Shown one piece after another: positions 1 through 9,259 of a DNA stretch of 17,590 nt (position 1 is its first letter; the number at the start of each line of letters is the position of its first letter). Under the pieces are notes generated by a model. The model was not told the DNA's origin. It worked only from the letters and a program-made list of their open reading frames with translations, and did not search any database. The position numbers and the translations under genes are program-made. The stretch is from Streptomyces rubellomurinus (lineage in GTDB: Bacteria; Actinomycetota; Actinomycetes; Streptomycetales; Streptomycetaceae): positions 1 to 17,590 of the forward strand of contig NZ_JZKH01000126.1 in assembly GCF_000961885.1 (NCBI RefSeq), read 5' to 3'.

Positions 1-496
1 CCGCGCCGGTGTCCAGCTGCGCGATGCCGAAGTCCAGCACCTTCAGCTGCCCGGCCTCGGTGATCATGATGTTGTCGGGCTTGATGTCGCGGTGCACCAT
101 GCCCGCGTCGTGCGCGGCGGCGAGCGCCCCGCAGATCTCCCGCCCCCAGCGCAGGCTGAGCGCGGGCTCGGGCACGCCGCCCCGCAGCACCGCGGTCAGG
201 GTGCGCCCGCTGAGCAGCTCCATCACCAGGAAGGTGACCTGCTGGTCCCCGAGTTCGCACTGCCCGAGGTCGTGCACCGTGACGATGTGCGGGTGGGACA
301 GGTTGCCCGCCGCGCAGGCCTCCCGGACGAACCGCAGCGCCGCCTTGGCCTGGTCCCCGCCGTGGTGCCCGATGACCTTGACCGCCACCGGCCGCAGCAT
401 CCGGGTGTCCTGGGCCCGCCAGACCACCCCGAAGCCGCCCTGGCCCAGCTTCTCCCGCAGTTCGTACCGACCGTCGAGGACGTCACCGACTCGCAT
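1..496 (-). CDS. Serine/threonine protein kinase, N-terminal part (truncated by window edge)
   Basis: Hanks-type (PknB-like) Ser/Thr kinase; 165 codons are visible and the gene runs off the window at base 1. Visible kinase landmarks, in order: Gly-rich loop GQGGFG (residues 18-23), catalytic Lys in VAVK (K40), alpha-C Glu (E59), hinge VMELL (92-96), catalytic loop HRDIKPDN (135-142, Asp137) and DFG (155-157). All active-site residues in this part are intact, so the enzyme should be active. The visible part is cytoplasmic; whether a membrane segment or sensor domain follows cannot be seen. The start at 496 has a GGGGGAG ribosome site about 6 nt upstream. An in-frame ATG five codons earlier (511) would overlap that site and has no site of its own. 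The gene is divergent from the oxidoreductase gene at 655, with a 158-bp gap. Substrate unknown. Confidence 0.95.
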   Translation of the reverse strand, partial: MRVGDVLDGRYELREKLGQGGFGVVWRAQDTRMLRPVAVKVIGHHGGDQAKAALRFVREACAAGNLSHPHIVTVHDLGQCELGDQQVTFLVMELLSGRTLTAVLRGGVPEPALSLRWGREICGALAAAHDAGMVHRDIKPDNIMITEAGQLKVLDFGIAQLDTGA

Positions 497-654
497 GCGC
501 CGCTCCCCCATCCGCTGTGACGCACCGACTCTACCGACGCCCGCTCCACCGGCGCCCGCGGCCGCCCCTCCCCCGGCAGGGGGCCAAGTGGAAGGATGGG
601 CAGCGAGCCCCCGTAACGACGCGGCGGGCCCGGCAGAGCCCGAGGAGCGCAGTC

Positions 655-2940
<2,286 letters not shown>

Positions 2941-2952
2941 CGCCGCGAACGC

Positions 2953-2988
2953 GGGAAGGCCGCCCCCGGCACCGGGGGCGGCCTTCCC
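2953..2988. terminator. Bidirectional terminator hairpin between convergent genes
   Basis: A perfect 15-bp inverted repeat (GGGAAGGCCGCCCCC and its complement) with a 6-nt loop, extendable by a C-G pair outside. It lies 12 bases after the oxidoreductase stop and 11 bases before the stop of the minus-strand NlpC gene, so it can serve both. There is no U-tract, as is common in streptomycetes. Confidence 0.88.
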
Positions 2989-2999
2989 GTCGTTCCGGG

Positions 3000-4571
3000 C
3001 TACTTCGTCGGCGTGCCCAGCGGCAGCGTCGCGGTGGCGCTGCCCGGGGCCGAAGCCGCCCCGGTGCCGCTCGGCGTCCCCGGCGTGCCGGTGCCGGTCG
3101 GGGTCGGCGTGGCCGGCGTCCCCGTCCCGGAGGGCGTGCCGGTGCCGGACGGCGTGCCGGTGGGCGTCCCGGTCGGGGTCGGGGTTCCGGTGCCGGACGG
3201 CGTGCCGGTGGGCGTGCCCGGCACGCTCGGCGTGCCGGTCGGCGTACCGGACGGCGTCCCGGTGGTCGGCGTTCCGGTGGGCGTGCCGGGGGCGGTCGGG
3301 GTGCCGGTCGCGGGCTGGCCCGGGGCGGGGGCCGCCGGGGTCACCGGAGTCGCCGGGCTGGGCGCGATCGGCGTGACGCTGTCCCAGCCGGAAGGCAGGT
3401 CCGGCACCTTCCAGGCGCCGCCCGCGTCGTCCGCCGCGCCGTCCGGGTCCGGCCGGACGGCTCCGAGGATCGCCATCGAGCCGATCGGCGACACCTTGAT
3501 GTACGCCCCGGGCCGCGGGGCCTGCACGATCAGCCCGCCGCCGATGTACATCCCGACGTGCGAGGCGTCCTGGAAGTAGACGACCAGGTCACCGGGCCGC
3601 AGCTGGTTCAGCGGGACGTGCGGCAGCTGCGCCCACTGCTCCTGGCTGGTGCGCGGGATCGGCCGGCCGGCGTGCAGCCAGGCCTGCGAGGTGAGGCCGG
3701 AGCAGTCGTACGAGTCCGGGCCGATGCCGCCCCACAGGTACGGCTTGCCGAGCTGCGCGAGCGCGAAGGCGACGGCCGCGCGCCCCTGGACCGAGGGCGT
3801 GCGCTCCCCCTTGCCGAGCGCGCCGGAGGCGAGGAAGGCCAGCTGGGCCTCGTCGGCCTTGGCCTTCTCCAGCTGCTCCAGCTCGTTGCGCTGCGCGCCG
3901 GTGAGCGAGGAGACCATCGTCTCGACGGCGGCGAGGTCGGCGGCGGCCTTGGCCTTGGCGGCGTCCTGCTGGGTGACCAGCGCCCTGGAGGTGTTCAGCG
4001 CCTCCTCGGTCTGCTTCTTCAGCCCGTCGAGGGCGTCGCGGTCGCCCTTGAGCTTGTCCAGGAACTCCGACTGCGAGCGGCTGGCCGCCCGGAGCAGTTC
4101 GGCGATGGTGACCGCCTCGTACGGGTCCTTGGAGAGCAGGAGCTCGGCGTAGGCGGAGGCGCTGCCGTTGCGGTACTGGGCGGCGGCCAGCTGGGACGCG
4201 AGGTCGGTGCCGGCGTCGACCTGCTTCTGCTGGCGGTCGAGCCTGCCCTGGAGGTCGGTGAGCGCGGTCTGCTGCTCGGCGACCTTGGCGACGGCGCCGT
4301 TGTACTGCTCGGTGGCCTTCTCGGCGTTCTGGTAGAGCTCGTGCAGCCGGTCGAGCATCGGGCCGACGGTGGCCTTGGCGGCGGCCAGCGGGTCCTGGGC
4401 GGTGACGGACCCGCCCGGGTCGGGGGCGGCCCAGGCACCCTGGGCGCCCAGGGGGAGGGCGAGTGCGGCGGCGGCGAGGGCCGCTCCGCAGCGCAGCGCC
4501 GCCCGCACCCAGGGGCGCACGCCCGTCGATCCCGCGTCCCGCGCAGCTCTGACTTCCGCAGCCCCGCCCAT
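3000..4571 (-). CDS. Secreted NlpC/P60 peptidoglycan hydrolase with coiled coil and Thr/Gly/Pro-rich tail
   Basis: 523-residue cell-wall endopeptidase (D,L-endopeptidase family, RipA-like). Domain order: basic N-terminus and hydrophobic Sec signal peptide (about 20-49, likely cleavage after AWA), long alpha-helical coiled coil (about 55-245), NlpC/P60 domain (about 260-372), then a low-complexity tail (about 395-523) made of GTPTGTPSGTP-like units. The catalytic Cys is C290 in DCSGLT and the His is H338 in SHVGMYIG; the third polar position is probably Q350 in VQAPRPG. All three are present, so the enzyme should be active. In the family the coiled coil commonly inhibits or positions the catalytic domain; this is inferred here. 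The tail could span the cell wall or be O-glycosylated on Thr. ATG 4571 has GGGGAGGA about 9 nt upstream. Divergent from the phosphate transporter gene. Confidence 0.93.
   Translation of the reverse strand: MGGAAEVRAARDAGSTGVRPWVRAALRCGAALAAAALALPLGAQGAWAAPDPGGSVTAQDPLAAAKATVGPMLDRLHELYQNAEKATEQYNGAVAKVAEQQTALTDLQGRLDRQQKQVDAGTDLASQLAAAQYRNGSASAYAELLLSKDPYEAVTIAELLRAASRSQSEFLDKLKGDRDALDGLKKQTEEALNTSRALVTQQDAAKAKAAADLAAVETMVSSLTGAQRNELEQLEKAKADEAQLAFLASGALGKGERTPSVQGRAAVAFALAQLGKPYLWGGIGPDSYDCSGLTSQAWLHAGRPIPRTSQEQWAQLPHVPLNQLRPGDLVVYFQDASHVGMYIGGGLIVQAPRPGAYIKVSPIGSMAILGAVRPDPDGAADDAGGAWKVPDLPSGWDSVTPIAPSPATPVTPAAPAPGQPATGTPTAPGTPTGTPTTGTPSGTPTGTPSVPGTPTGTPSGTGTPTPTGTPTGTPSGTGTPSGTGTPATPTPTGTGTPGTPSGTGAASAPGSATATLPLGTPTK
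3060..3312 (-). repeat. Degenerate short tandem repeats encoding the Thr/Gly/Pro tail of the NlpC protein
   Basis: The plus strand shows many variants of a 12-base unit, GGCGTGCCGGTG/GGCGTCCCGGTC, in frame with the minus-strand gene, where they read as GTP-T/S units. The copies are imperfect, with changes mostly at third codon positions. This suggests old expansion kept under protein-level selection. Expect length variation between strains. Confidence 0.7.
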
Positions 4572-4912
4572 GGGTTGGTCCTCCCCGGCCCCGACCTTCT
4601 GCCTCCCCCGGGATCCCCGGTTGCCGCAGATCCTCCCACGGGTTACTCGCCGGAAACAGGGCGCACACCGACCGCCGGGTTAAATCTCCGTTCGAAGTGT
4701 GAGACAACTCTCAGCAAACCTGATCGAATCCGGAGGTTTCCCGACAAACTCCAGCTCAACACGCCCATGGACACCCCTGCGAAAGCCCCCGGACATCCTC
4801 GGGCAACCATGGGAACCACGATTCCCGTCCTAGTTCACCTTCCGTTCACCCAGCAGACCTACCGTCACGACGACACCAACGTCCGTGCGACAACTACGAC
4901 GATTGTTTGGGT
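4572..4912. other. Divergent intergenic region nlpC/pit (341 bp)
   Basis: No gene is seen in this stretch. The nlpC-proximal part is G-rich on the minus strand and contains a small hairpin (CCGGG-GAT-CCCGG, near 4609-4621). A perfect palindromic element TGAGA-CAAC-TCTCA lies at 4700-4713 and could be an operator. The pit-proximal part has the PHO box at 4833-4854 and a TACCGT -10-like hexamer at 4860-4865. The long, G-rich nlpC leader could be structured, but I could not match it to a known riboswitch by eye. Confidence 0.55.
4833..4865 (+). promoter_or_regulatory. PHO box (PhoP operator) and candidate promoter of the Pit transporter gene
   Basis: Two adjacent 11-bp direct repeat units, GTTCACCTTCC (4833-4843) and GTTCACCCAGC (4844-4854), match the streptomycete PHO-box unit (GTTCACC core, 11-bp period). 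A TACCGT -10-like hexamer follows at 4860-4865, so the repeats cover the -35 region, about 60-80 bases before the start codon. In Streptomyces coelicolor both low-affinity Pit genes are reported to be under negative PhoP control, which fits this arrangement. The repeat is seen directly; PhoP binding here is inferred. Confidence 0.78.
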
Positions 4913-6094
4913 ATGGAACACATCTCGTTCCTGGTAGCCGTTGTGATCATCACGGCGCTCGCCTTCGACTTCACCAACGGGTTCCACGACACCGCCAACG
5001 CGTCCGCCACCGCGATCGCGACCGGGGCCCTCCGTCCGAAGGTCGCGGTCACCATCGCGGCCCTGCTCAACTTCGCGGGCGCGTTCCTGTCCGTGAAGGT
5101 CGCGACCACCATCTCCGGTGGCATCGTCAACGAGAAGGCCGGCGTCCACCCAGAGATCATCTTCGCGGCACTGGCCGGTGCGATCCTCTGGAACCTGCTG
5201 ACCTGGCTGCGCGGCCTGCCGTCCAGCTCGTCGCACGCGCTGTACGGCGGCCTGATCGGCGCCACGATCGTCGGCGTCGGCATGAACGGGGTCAACTTCG
5301 ACACCGTGGTCACCAAGATCATCATCCCGGCGGTCGCCTCCCCGCTCGTCGCCGGCCTCGCCTCCTGGGGCGCCACCAAGCTGGCCTACGCGATCACCCG
5401 CAAGGGCAACCCGGCGGTCACCGACAAGGGCTTCAAGACCGGCCAGGTCGTCTCCTCCTCGCTGATCTCGCTCGCGCACGGCACCAACGACGCCCAGAAG
5501 ACGATGGGCATCATCACCCTGACCCTGGTCTCGGTCGGCGCCCTGCCGCACGGCGCGCTGCCCCCCACCTGGGTGATCGTCTCGGCGGGCGCCGCGATCG
5601 CGCTCGGCACCTACATGGGCGGCTGGCGGATCATCCGCTCGATGGGCAAGGGCCTGGCGGACATCAAGCCGCTGCAGGGCTTCGCCTCCGAGTCGGCCGT
5701 CTCGACCGTCATCCTGACCTCCTCGCACATGGGCTTCGGCCTCTCCACCACCCAGGTCTGCACCGGCGGCATCATGGGCGCCGGCCTCGGCGGCCCGAAG
5801 CCGGAGCTGCGCTGGAGCATGGTCCGCCGCATGGTCTACACCTGGGGCCTGACCCTGCCGGCCGCCGGCCTGGTCTCCGGCGGCGCCGCGCTGCTGGCCC
5901 AGCAGGGCACCTGGGGCGTCGTCCTGGTCGGCGCCGCGCTGGTGGCCGGCTCGGCCACGATGTGGCTGATCTCCCGCCGCCAGCCGGTCGGCGCGGACAA
6001 CGTCAACGACGTCGCCGAGGTCACCCCGGTCGAGCTGACCCCCGCCGCCGCCCCCGCGAACCCCACCCCCGCCTCGACCACGGTCGCGGCCTGA
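4913..6094 (+). CDS. pit: PiT-family low-affinity inorganic phosphate transporter
   Basis: 393-residue integral membrane protein of the inorganic phosphate transporter (PiT) family, which imports (metal-)phosphate driven by the proton or cation gradient. Both family signatures are visible: GFHDTANA near the N-terminus (in FDFTNGFHDTANAS) and GTNDAQKT in the second half (SLAHGTNDAQKTMG), the internal duplication typical of PiT. The rest is mostly hydrophobic helices, ending in a short Pro/Ala-rich cytoplasmic tail. It most resembles the PitH2 type of streptomycetes. The start is ATG 4913; a TTG two codons earlier (4907) is less likely. The ribosome site is weak, with no AGGAG and only TTGGGT. 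A PHO box precedes the gene. The small membrane gene at 6114 follows after 19 bases and probably forms an operon with it. Confidence 0.95.
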   Translation: MEHISFLVAVVIITALAFDFTNGFHDTANASATAIATGALRPKVAVTIAALLNFAGAFLSVKVATTISGGIVNEKAGVHPEIIFAALAGAILWNLLTWLRGLPSSSSHALYGGLIGATIVGVGMNGVNFDTVVTKIIIPAVASPLVAGLASWGATKLAYAITRKGNPAVTDKGFKTGQVVSSSLISLAHGTNDAQKTMGIITLTLVSVGALPHGALPPTWVIVSAGAAIALGTYMGGWRIIRSMGKGLADIKPLQGFASESAVSTVILTSSHMGFGLSTTQVCTGGIMGAGLGGPKPELRWSMVRRMVYTWGLTLPAAGLVSGGAALLAQQGTWGVVLVGAALVAGSATMWLISRRQPVGADNVNDVAEVTPVELTPAAAPANPTPASTTVAA

Positions 6095-6113
6095 TCGGCC
6101 GAGGAGCCCTCAC

Positions 6114-6359
6114 ATGCACATCAAGTGGAACGCCCTCGCCCAGACCGCCGGCTTCAGCTTCGGCATCACCGTCACCGTGGTCGCGGTCTTCGCGCTCGGC
6201 ATCCTGGCCCTGTCCCGCCGCGAGGCCGCACTGAGCGCCCGCGAGGGCGACGGCGCCGGGGGCGCCGCCAAGCCCGCCCTGCTGGCCGGCGCGTACGCCT
6301 GCTTCGCCCTGTGCGCGGCGGCCGTGGTCTACGGCCTGGTGCTGATCGCCGCGCCGTAA
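6114..6359 (+). CDS. Small two-helix membrane protein co-transcribed with pit
   Basis: 81 residues: one predicted transmembrane helix at about 12-33 (FSFGITVTVVAVFALGILAL), a short charged loop with REAALSAREGDG, and a second helix at about 54-79. It has no domain I recognise. It starts 19 bases after the pit stop with GAGGAG about 7 nt before the ATG, and the pair is closed by a strong hairpin, so the two are very likely one transcription unit. By position it may be an accessory or stabilising subunit of the phosphate transporter; this is an inference from linkage only. Confidence 0.85.
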   Translation: MHIKWNALAQTAGFSFGITVTVVAVFALGILALSRREAALSAREGDGAGGAAKPALLAGAYACFALCAAAVVYGLVLIAAP

Positions 6360-6373
6360 CGGACCGGAACACC

Positions 6374-6416
6374 CGAACGGGCCGGGGAGTGCACACCGCA
6401 CTCCCCGGCCCGTTCG
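6374..6416. terminator. Bidirectional terminator hairpin after the pit operon
   Basis: A perfect 19-bp inverted repeat (CGAACGGGCCGGGGAGTGC and its complement) with a 5-nt loop, ACACC. It starts 14 bases after the stop of the small membrane gene and ends 12 bases before the stop of the convergent efflux gene, so it probably terminates both. Confidence 0.92.
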
Positions 6417-6428
6417 CGTCGCGGAAGC

Positions 6429-7979
6429 TCAGCCCTGGCTGGTCCGCAGCGCGGTCTCGCGGATGAACAGGACCGTGACGAAGGCCAGCAGCGCGAACGG
6501 CGCCGCGAACAGGAACACCATGCCGACGCCGTGGCCGAAGGCGTCCGTGACCAGCGGGACGATCGGCGCGGGCAGCTTGTGCAGGTCCGGGATGCCCCCG
6601 CCGCCGGCCGCGCGCCCGGCCGGGACGTGCGCGGCCGCCAGGTTCTCCGCCAGGTAGTGCGTCACCTTGTTGTTCATCAGCGCGCCGAGCGCGGAGACGC
6701 CCATCGCGCCGCCCATGGTGCGGAAGAAGGTGACCACCGAGCTGGCCGCGCCGAGCTCGTGGCGCGGCACGGTGTTCTGCACCGCGAGCACCAGGTTCTG
6801 CATGGTCAGGCCCAGGCCGACGCCGGTGACCGCCATGTAGACGGACAGCAGGGTGTAGTCGGTGTCGACCCGCACGGTGCCCAGCAGCCCGAAGCCGATC
6901 GCGAGCAGCGCGGTGCCGGAGACCAGGTAGGCCTTCCACCGGCCGTACTTGGTGATCAGCCGGCCCGCGACGGTGGAGGACAGCGCCAGGCCGAGGATCA
7001 TCGGCAGGGTCATCAGGCCGGCCATGGTCGGGGACTTGTCCTTGGCCAGCTGGAAGTACTGGCCGAGGAAGGTGGTCGCGCCGTACATCCCCACGCCGAC
7101 CAGCACGCTGGCCAGCGCGGCCAGGGCGACGGTGCGGTGCCGGAAGAGGTCCGGCGGGATGACCGGCTCGGCGGCGCGGCGCTCGACCACGACGGCCAGC
7201 GCGCCCAGCAGCAGGCCGCCGCCGACCATCGCGGCGGTCTGCCAGGACAGCCAGGCGTAGTTCTTTCCGGCCAGGGTGATCCAGATCATCAGCAGGCTGA
7301 CGGCGCCGGTGATGGTCAGCGCGCCCAGGTAGTCGATCTTCACCTTGCGCTTGACCACCGGCAGCTTCAGGGTGCGCTGGACGACCAGGATCGCGGCGAT
7401 CGCGAACGGGATGCCGACGTAGAAGCACCAGCGCCAGCCCAGCCAGGAGGTGTCCACGATGACGCCGCCGATGAGCGGGCCGCCGATGGTGGCGAGGGCG
7501 AAGACCGCGCCGAAGTATCCGCTGTAGCGGCCGCGCTCGCGCGGCGGGACCATCGCGGCCAGGCAGATCTGGCCGAGCGCGACGACACCGCCGGCGCCGA
7601 TGCCCTGCAGGGCGCGGCAGGCGATCAGCTCGCCGGTGTTCTGGGAGAGGCCGGCCAGCGCGGAGGCGCCGATGTAGATCGCCAGGCCGATCTGCAGCAG
7701 CAGCTTCTTGCTGGCGAGGTCGGAGAGCTTGCCCCAGATCGGGGTGGAGGCGGTCAGCGTGAGCAGGGCGGCGGTGATCACCCAGGTGTACGCGGACTGG
7801 CCGCCGTGCAGGTCGGTGAGGATGTGCGGCAGGGCGTTGGAGACGACGGTGGACGAGAGCACGGCCACGAAGGTGCCGAGCAGCAGTCCGGACAGCGCCT
7901 CCATCACCTGCCGGTGGGTCATCGGTCGGTCGTCGGCGGCTGCGGGGGTGCCGGTCGGGGCCTCAGTGGTCACGGTCAT
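6429..7979 (-). CDS. DHA2-family (EmrB/QacA-type) 14-TM MFS multidrug efflux transporter
   Basis: 516-residue drug:proton antiporter of the DHA2 family, exporting hydrophobic or cationic compounds across the membrane. Visible family motifs: motif A GKLSDLASKK between TM2 and TM3 (83-92) and antiporter motif C GGPLIGG (166-172). The length and hydrophobic segments fit 14 helices. The TM1 motif that is usually LDxTVVNVALP reads LSSTVVSNALP (41-51), so the acidic residue is Ser. I have seen this variant in actinobacterial relatives, but it may change proton or substrate handling. ATG 7979 has AAGGA 5 bases upstream; the longer reading (from 8015) would run through the operator region and is rejected. 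Divergent from the membrane protein at 8171, with two repressor-type palindromes between them. Substrate unknown. Confidence 0.93.
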   Translation of the reverse strand: MTVTTEAPTGTPAAADDRPMTHRQVMEALSGLLLGTFVAVLSSTVVSNALPHILTDLHGGQSAYTWVITAALLTLTASTPIWGKLSDLASKKLLLQIGLAIYIGASALAGLSQNTGELIACRALQGIGAGGVVALGQICLAAMVPPRERGRYSGYFGAVFALATIGGPLIGGVIVDTSWLGWRWCFYVGIPFAIAAILVVQRTLKLPVVKRKVKIDYLGALTITGAVSLLMIWITLAGKNYAWLSWQTAAMVGGGLLLGALAVVVERRAAEPVIPPDLFRHRTVALAALASVLVGVGMYGATTFLGQYFQLAKDKSPTMAGLMTLPMILGLALSSTVAGRLITKYGRWKAYLVSGTALLAIGFGLLGTVRVDTDYTLLSVYMAVTGVGLGLTMQNLVLAVQNTVPRHELGAASSVVTFFRTMGGAMGVSALGALMNNKVTHYLAENLAAAHVPAGRAAGGGGIPDLHKLPAPIVPLVTDAFGHGVGMVFLFAAPFALLAFVTVLFIRETALRTSQG

Positions 7980-7997
7980 CCGAGTCCTTAGAAATTC

Positions 7998-8041
7998 GTT
8001 GTCTAACGCAACCATATGCCCGAATGGTTGACTTAGGCAAC
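7998..8041. promoter_or_regulatory. Pair of 15-bp palindromic operators (MarR/TetR type)
   Basis: Two copies of GTTGnCTnAnGCAAC: GTTGTCTAACGCAAC at 7998-8012 and GTTGACTTAGGCAAC at 8027-8041, with centres 29 bp apart. The second copy is a near-perfect dyad (one mismatched pair). The pair brackets the -10 and covers the -35 of the efflux gene, the expected place for a repressor. The size and TTG...CAA ends resemble MarR-family sites. No regulator gene is adjacent. Confidence 0.75.
8011..8040 (-). promoter_or_regulatory. Candidate promoter of the MFS efflux gene
   Basis: On the minus strand, TTGCCT (8040-8035) is followed after 18 bases by TATGGT (8016-8011), which resembles a vegetative sigma promoter. 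It predicts a transcript start near 8004 and a 5' leader of about 25 bases. The -35 lies inside one palindromic operator and the second operator lies over the start site. Confidence 0.55.
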
Positions 8042-8106
8042 TTTCCTCAAGGCCAAGTAAAGCCGGGTCGATGCCGGAGGAGTGGCCGGATCCGGCGCGC
8101 GGGAGT

Positions 8107-8135
8107 GCGACAAGCGAACTACTTCATGGTATTAA
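8107..8135 (+). promoter_or_regulatory. Candidate promoter of the Pip/YhgE-like membrane protein gene
   Basis: GCGACA (8107-8112), 17 bases, TATTAA (8130-8135) fits a vegetative promoter at 4 of 6 positions in each hexamer. It predicts a start near 8142, about 29 bases before the start codon. A short dyad TACTT-N9-AAGTA (8120-8138) overlaps the -10 and could be a separate operator. Confidence 0.4.
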
Positions 8136-8158
8136 GTATCCGTTTTCCCCCGATACGC

Positions 8159-8164
8159 AAGGAG
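8159..8164 (+). promoter_or_regulatory. Ribosome binding site fixing the start at 8171
   Basis: AAGGAG ends directly before an in-frame ATG at 8165, which therefore cannot be used with it. It lies 6 bases before the second ATG at 8171. This favours the second ATG. Confidence 0.75.
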
Positions 8165-8170
8165 ATGTGG

Positions 8171-9220
8171 ATGGCAGCCCCGGGGCAGGGTTTCGTCGCC
8201 GAACTGAAGAGCGCGGTCACCCCGCGCGCGGCACTGCTCGTGATCGGCGTGCTGCTGCTGCAGCTCGGCTTCATCACCTCGTACGTGGGGGCGCTGCACC
8301 ACCCGACCCCGCACAAGCTGTCCATCGCGGTGGTCGCCCCGCCGCAGGCCACGCCCAAGCTGGTGGCCGCGCTGGAGGGCGTGCCGGGCGAAGCCGTCAA
8401 GGCCGTCACCGCGCCGGACGCCGAGACGGCGACCCAGCAGATCAAGGACCAGAAGATCTACGCGGCGCTGGTCCTGAACCCGAACGGCACCGAGGACACC
8501 CTGCTGGTCGGCAACGCCCGCGGCACCTCCGCCGCCAAGGCCGCCGAGAGCATCACCACCGCGCTGGACAAGGCCCAGGGCCGCACCGTCGCGGTCCAGG
8601 ATGTCCTGCCGCTGGCCAAGGGCGACACCAACGGCCTCTCCTCGTTCTACCTGGTCATCGGCTGGTGCGTCGGCGGCTACCTGGTCGCCTCGATCCTCGG
8701 CATCAGCGCCGGCTCCAAGCCCGCCAACGTCAACCGCCTGCTGATCCGCCTCGGCGCCCTGGCGCTGTACTCGGTGGTCGCCGGCCTCGGCGGCACGGTC
8801 ATCGCCGGTCCGGTGCTGGACGCGCTGCCCGGCTCGGTCCTGTCCCTGACCGCGATCGGCGCCCTGGTGGTGTTCACGGTCGGCGCCTTCACCATGGCGC
8901 TGCAGTGCCTGTTCGACATCCTCGGCATCGGCATCGCGGTGCTGATCTTCGTGGTGCTGGGCAACCCGAGCGCAGGCGGCGTCTACCCGGCCCCGATGAT
9001 GCCGCCGTTCTGGCGGGCGATCGGCTCGCTGCTCCCGAACGGCGCGGGCACCAGCGCCACCAAGTCGATCGCCTACTTCGGCTCCACCCACCTGGGCATG
9101 CCGATCCTGGTGCTCGTGGTCTGGGCGCTGATCGGCATCGGCGTCGCCGTGCTGGCCGTGCTGCGCGGCCCGCGCTCCGGCGGCCGCGAGCTGGTCAGGG
9201 AGACCGCCGCGGCAGCCTGA
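8171..9220 (+). CDS. ABC-2/Pip (YhgE, DUF3533)-like membrane protein
   Basis: 349-residue membrane protein: one N-terminal helix (about 20-40), an extracytoplasmic domain of about 115 residues (about 42-156), then a bundle of about five helices (158-179, 188-213, 222-246, 248-266, 309-332). The segment PMMPPFWRAIGSLLPNGAGTSATKSIAYF (275-303) and the topology resemble the membrane half of phage-infection-protein/YhgE and ABC-2-type permease-like proteins (DUF3533 group). No ATPase is encoded nearby. The real function of such proteins is not well established; export or membrane-stress roles are proposed. It is divergent from a drug-efflux gene across a shared regulatory region, which hints at a linked efflux role (inference). 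The start was chosen by the AAGGAG site. Confidence 0.85.
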   Translation: MAAPGQGFVAELKSAVTPRAALLVIGVLLLQLGFITSYVGALHHPTPHKLSIAVVAPPQATPKLVAALEGVPGEAVKAVTAPDAETATQQIKDQKIYAALVLNPNGTEDTLLVGNARGTSAAKAAESITTALDKAQGRTVAVQDVLPLAKGDTNGLSSFYLVIGWCVGGYLVASILGISAGSKPANVNRLLIRLGALALYSVVAGLGGTVIAGPVLDALPGSVLSLTAIGALVVFTVGAFTMALQCLFDILGIGIAVLIFVVLGNPSAGGVYPAPMMPPFWRAIGSLLPNGAGTSATKSIAYFGSTHLGMPILVLVVWALIGIGVAVLAVLRGPRSGGRELVRETAAAA

Positions 9221-9259
9221 GCCCCGTGCTCGCCCGAGCCCCCGGCCCCACCAGGGTCC

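Noticed and set aside
497..511. In-frame ATG at 511 as start of the kinase
   Set aside because: It overlaps the GGGGGAG site that serves ATG 496 and has no site of its own, although it cannot be fully excluded.
3013..3579. Elastin-like GVPVGVPVPDG frame on the plus strand
   Set aside because: It is the antisense reading of the GTP-rich NlpC tail. The minus-strand frame has a signal peptide and catalytic motifs, and this one has no ribosome site.
4907..4912. TTG start for the Pit gene two codons upstream of the ATG
   Set aside because: It has no better ribosome site than the ATG, and family members begin with MEHI-like sequences.
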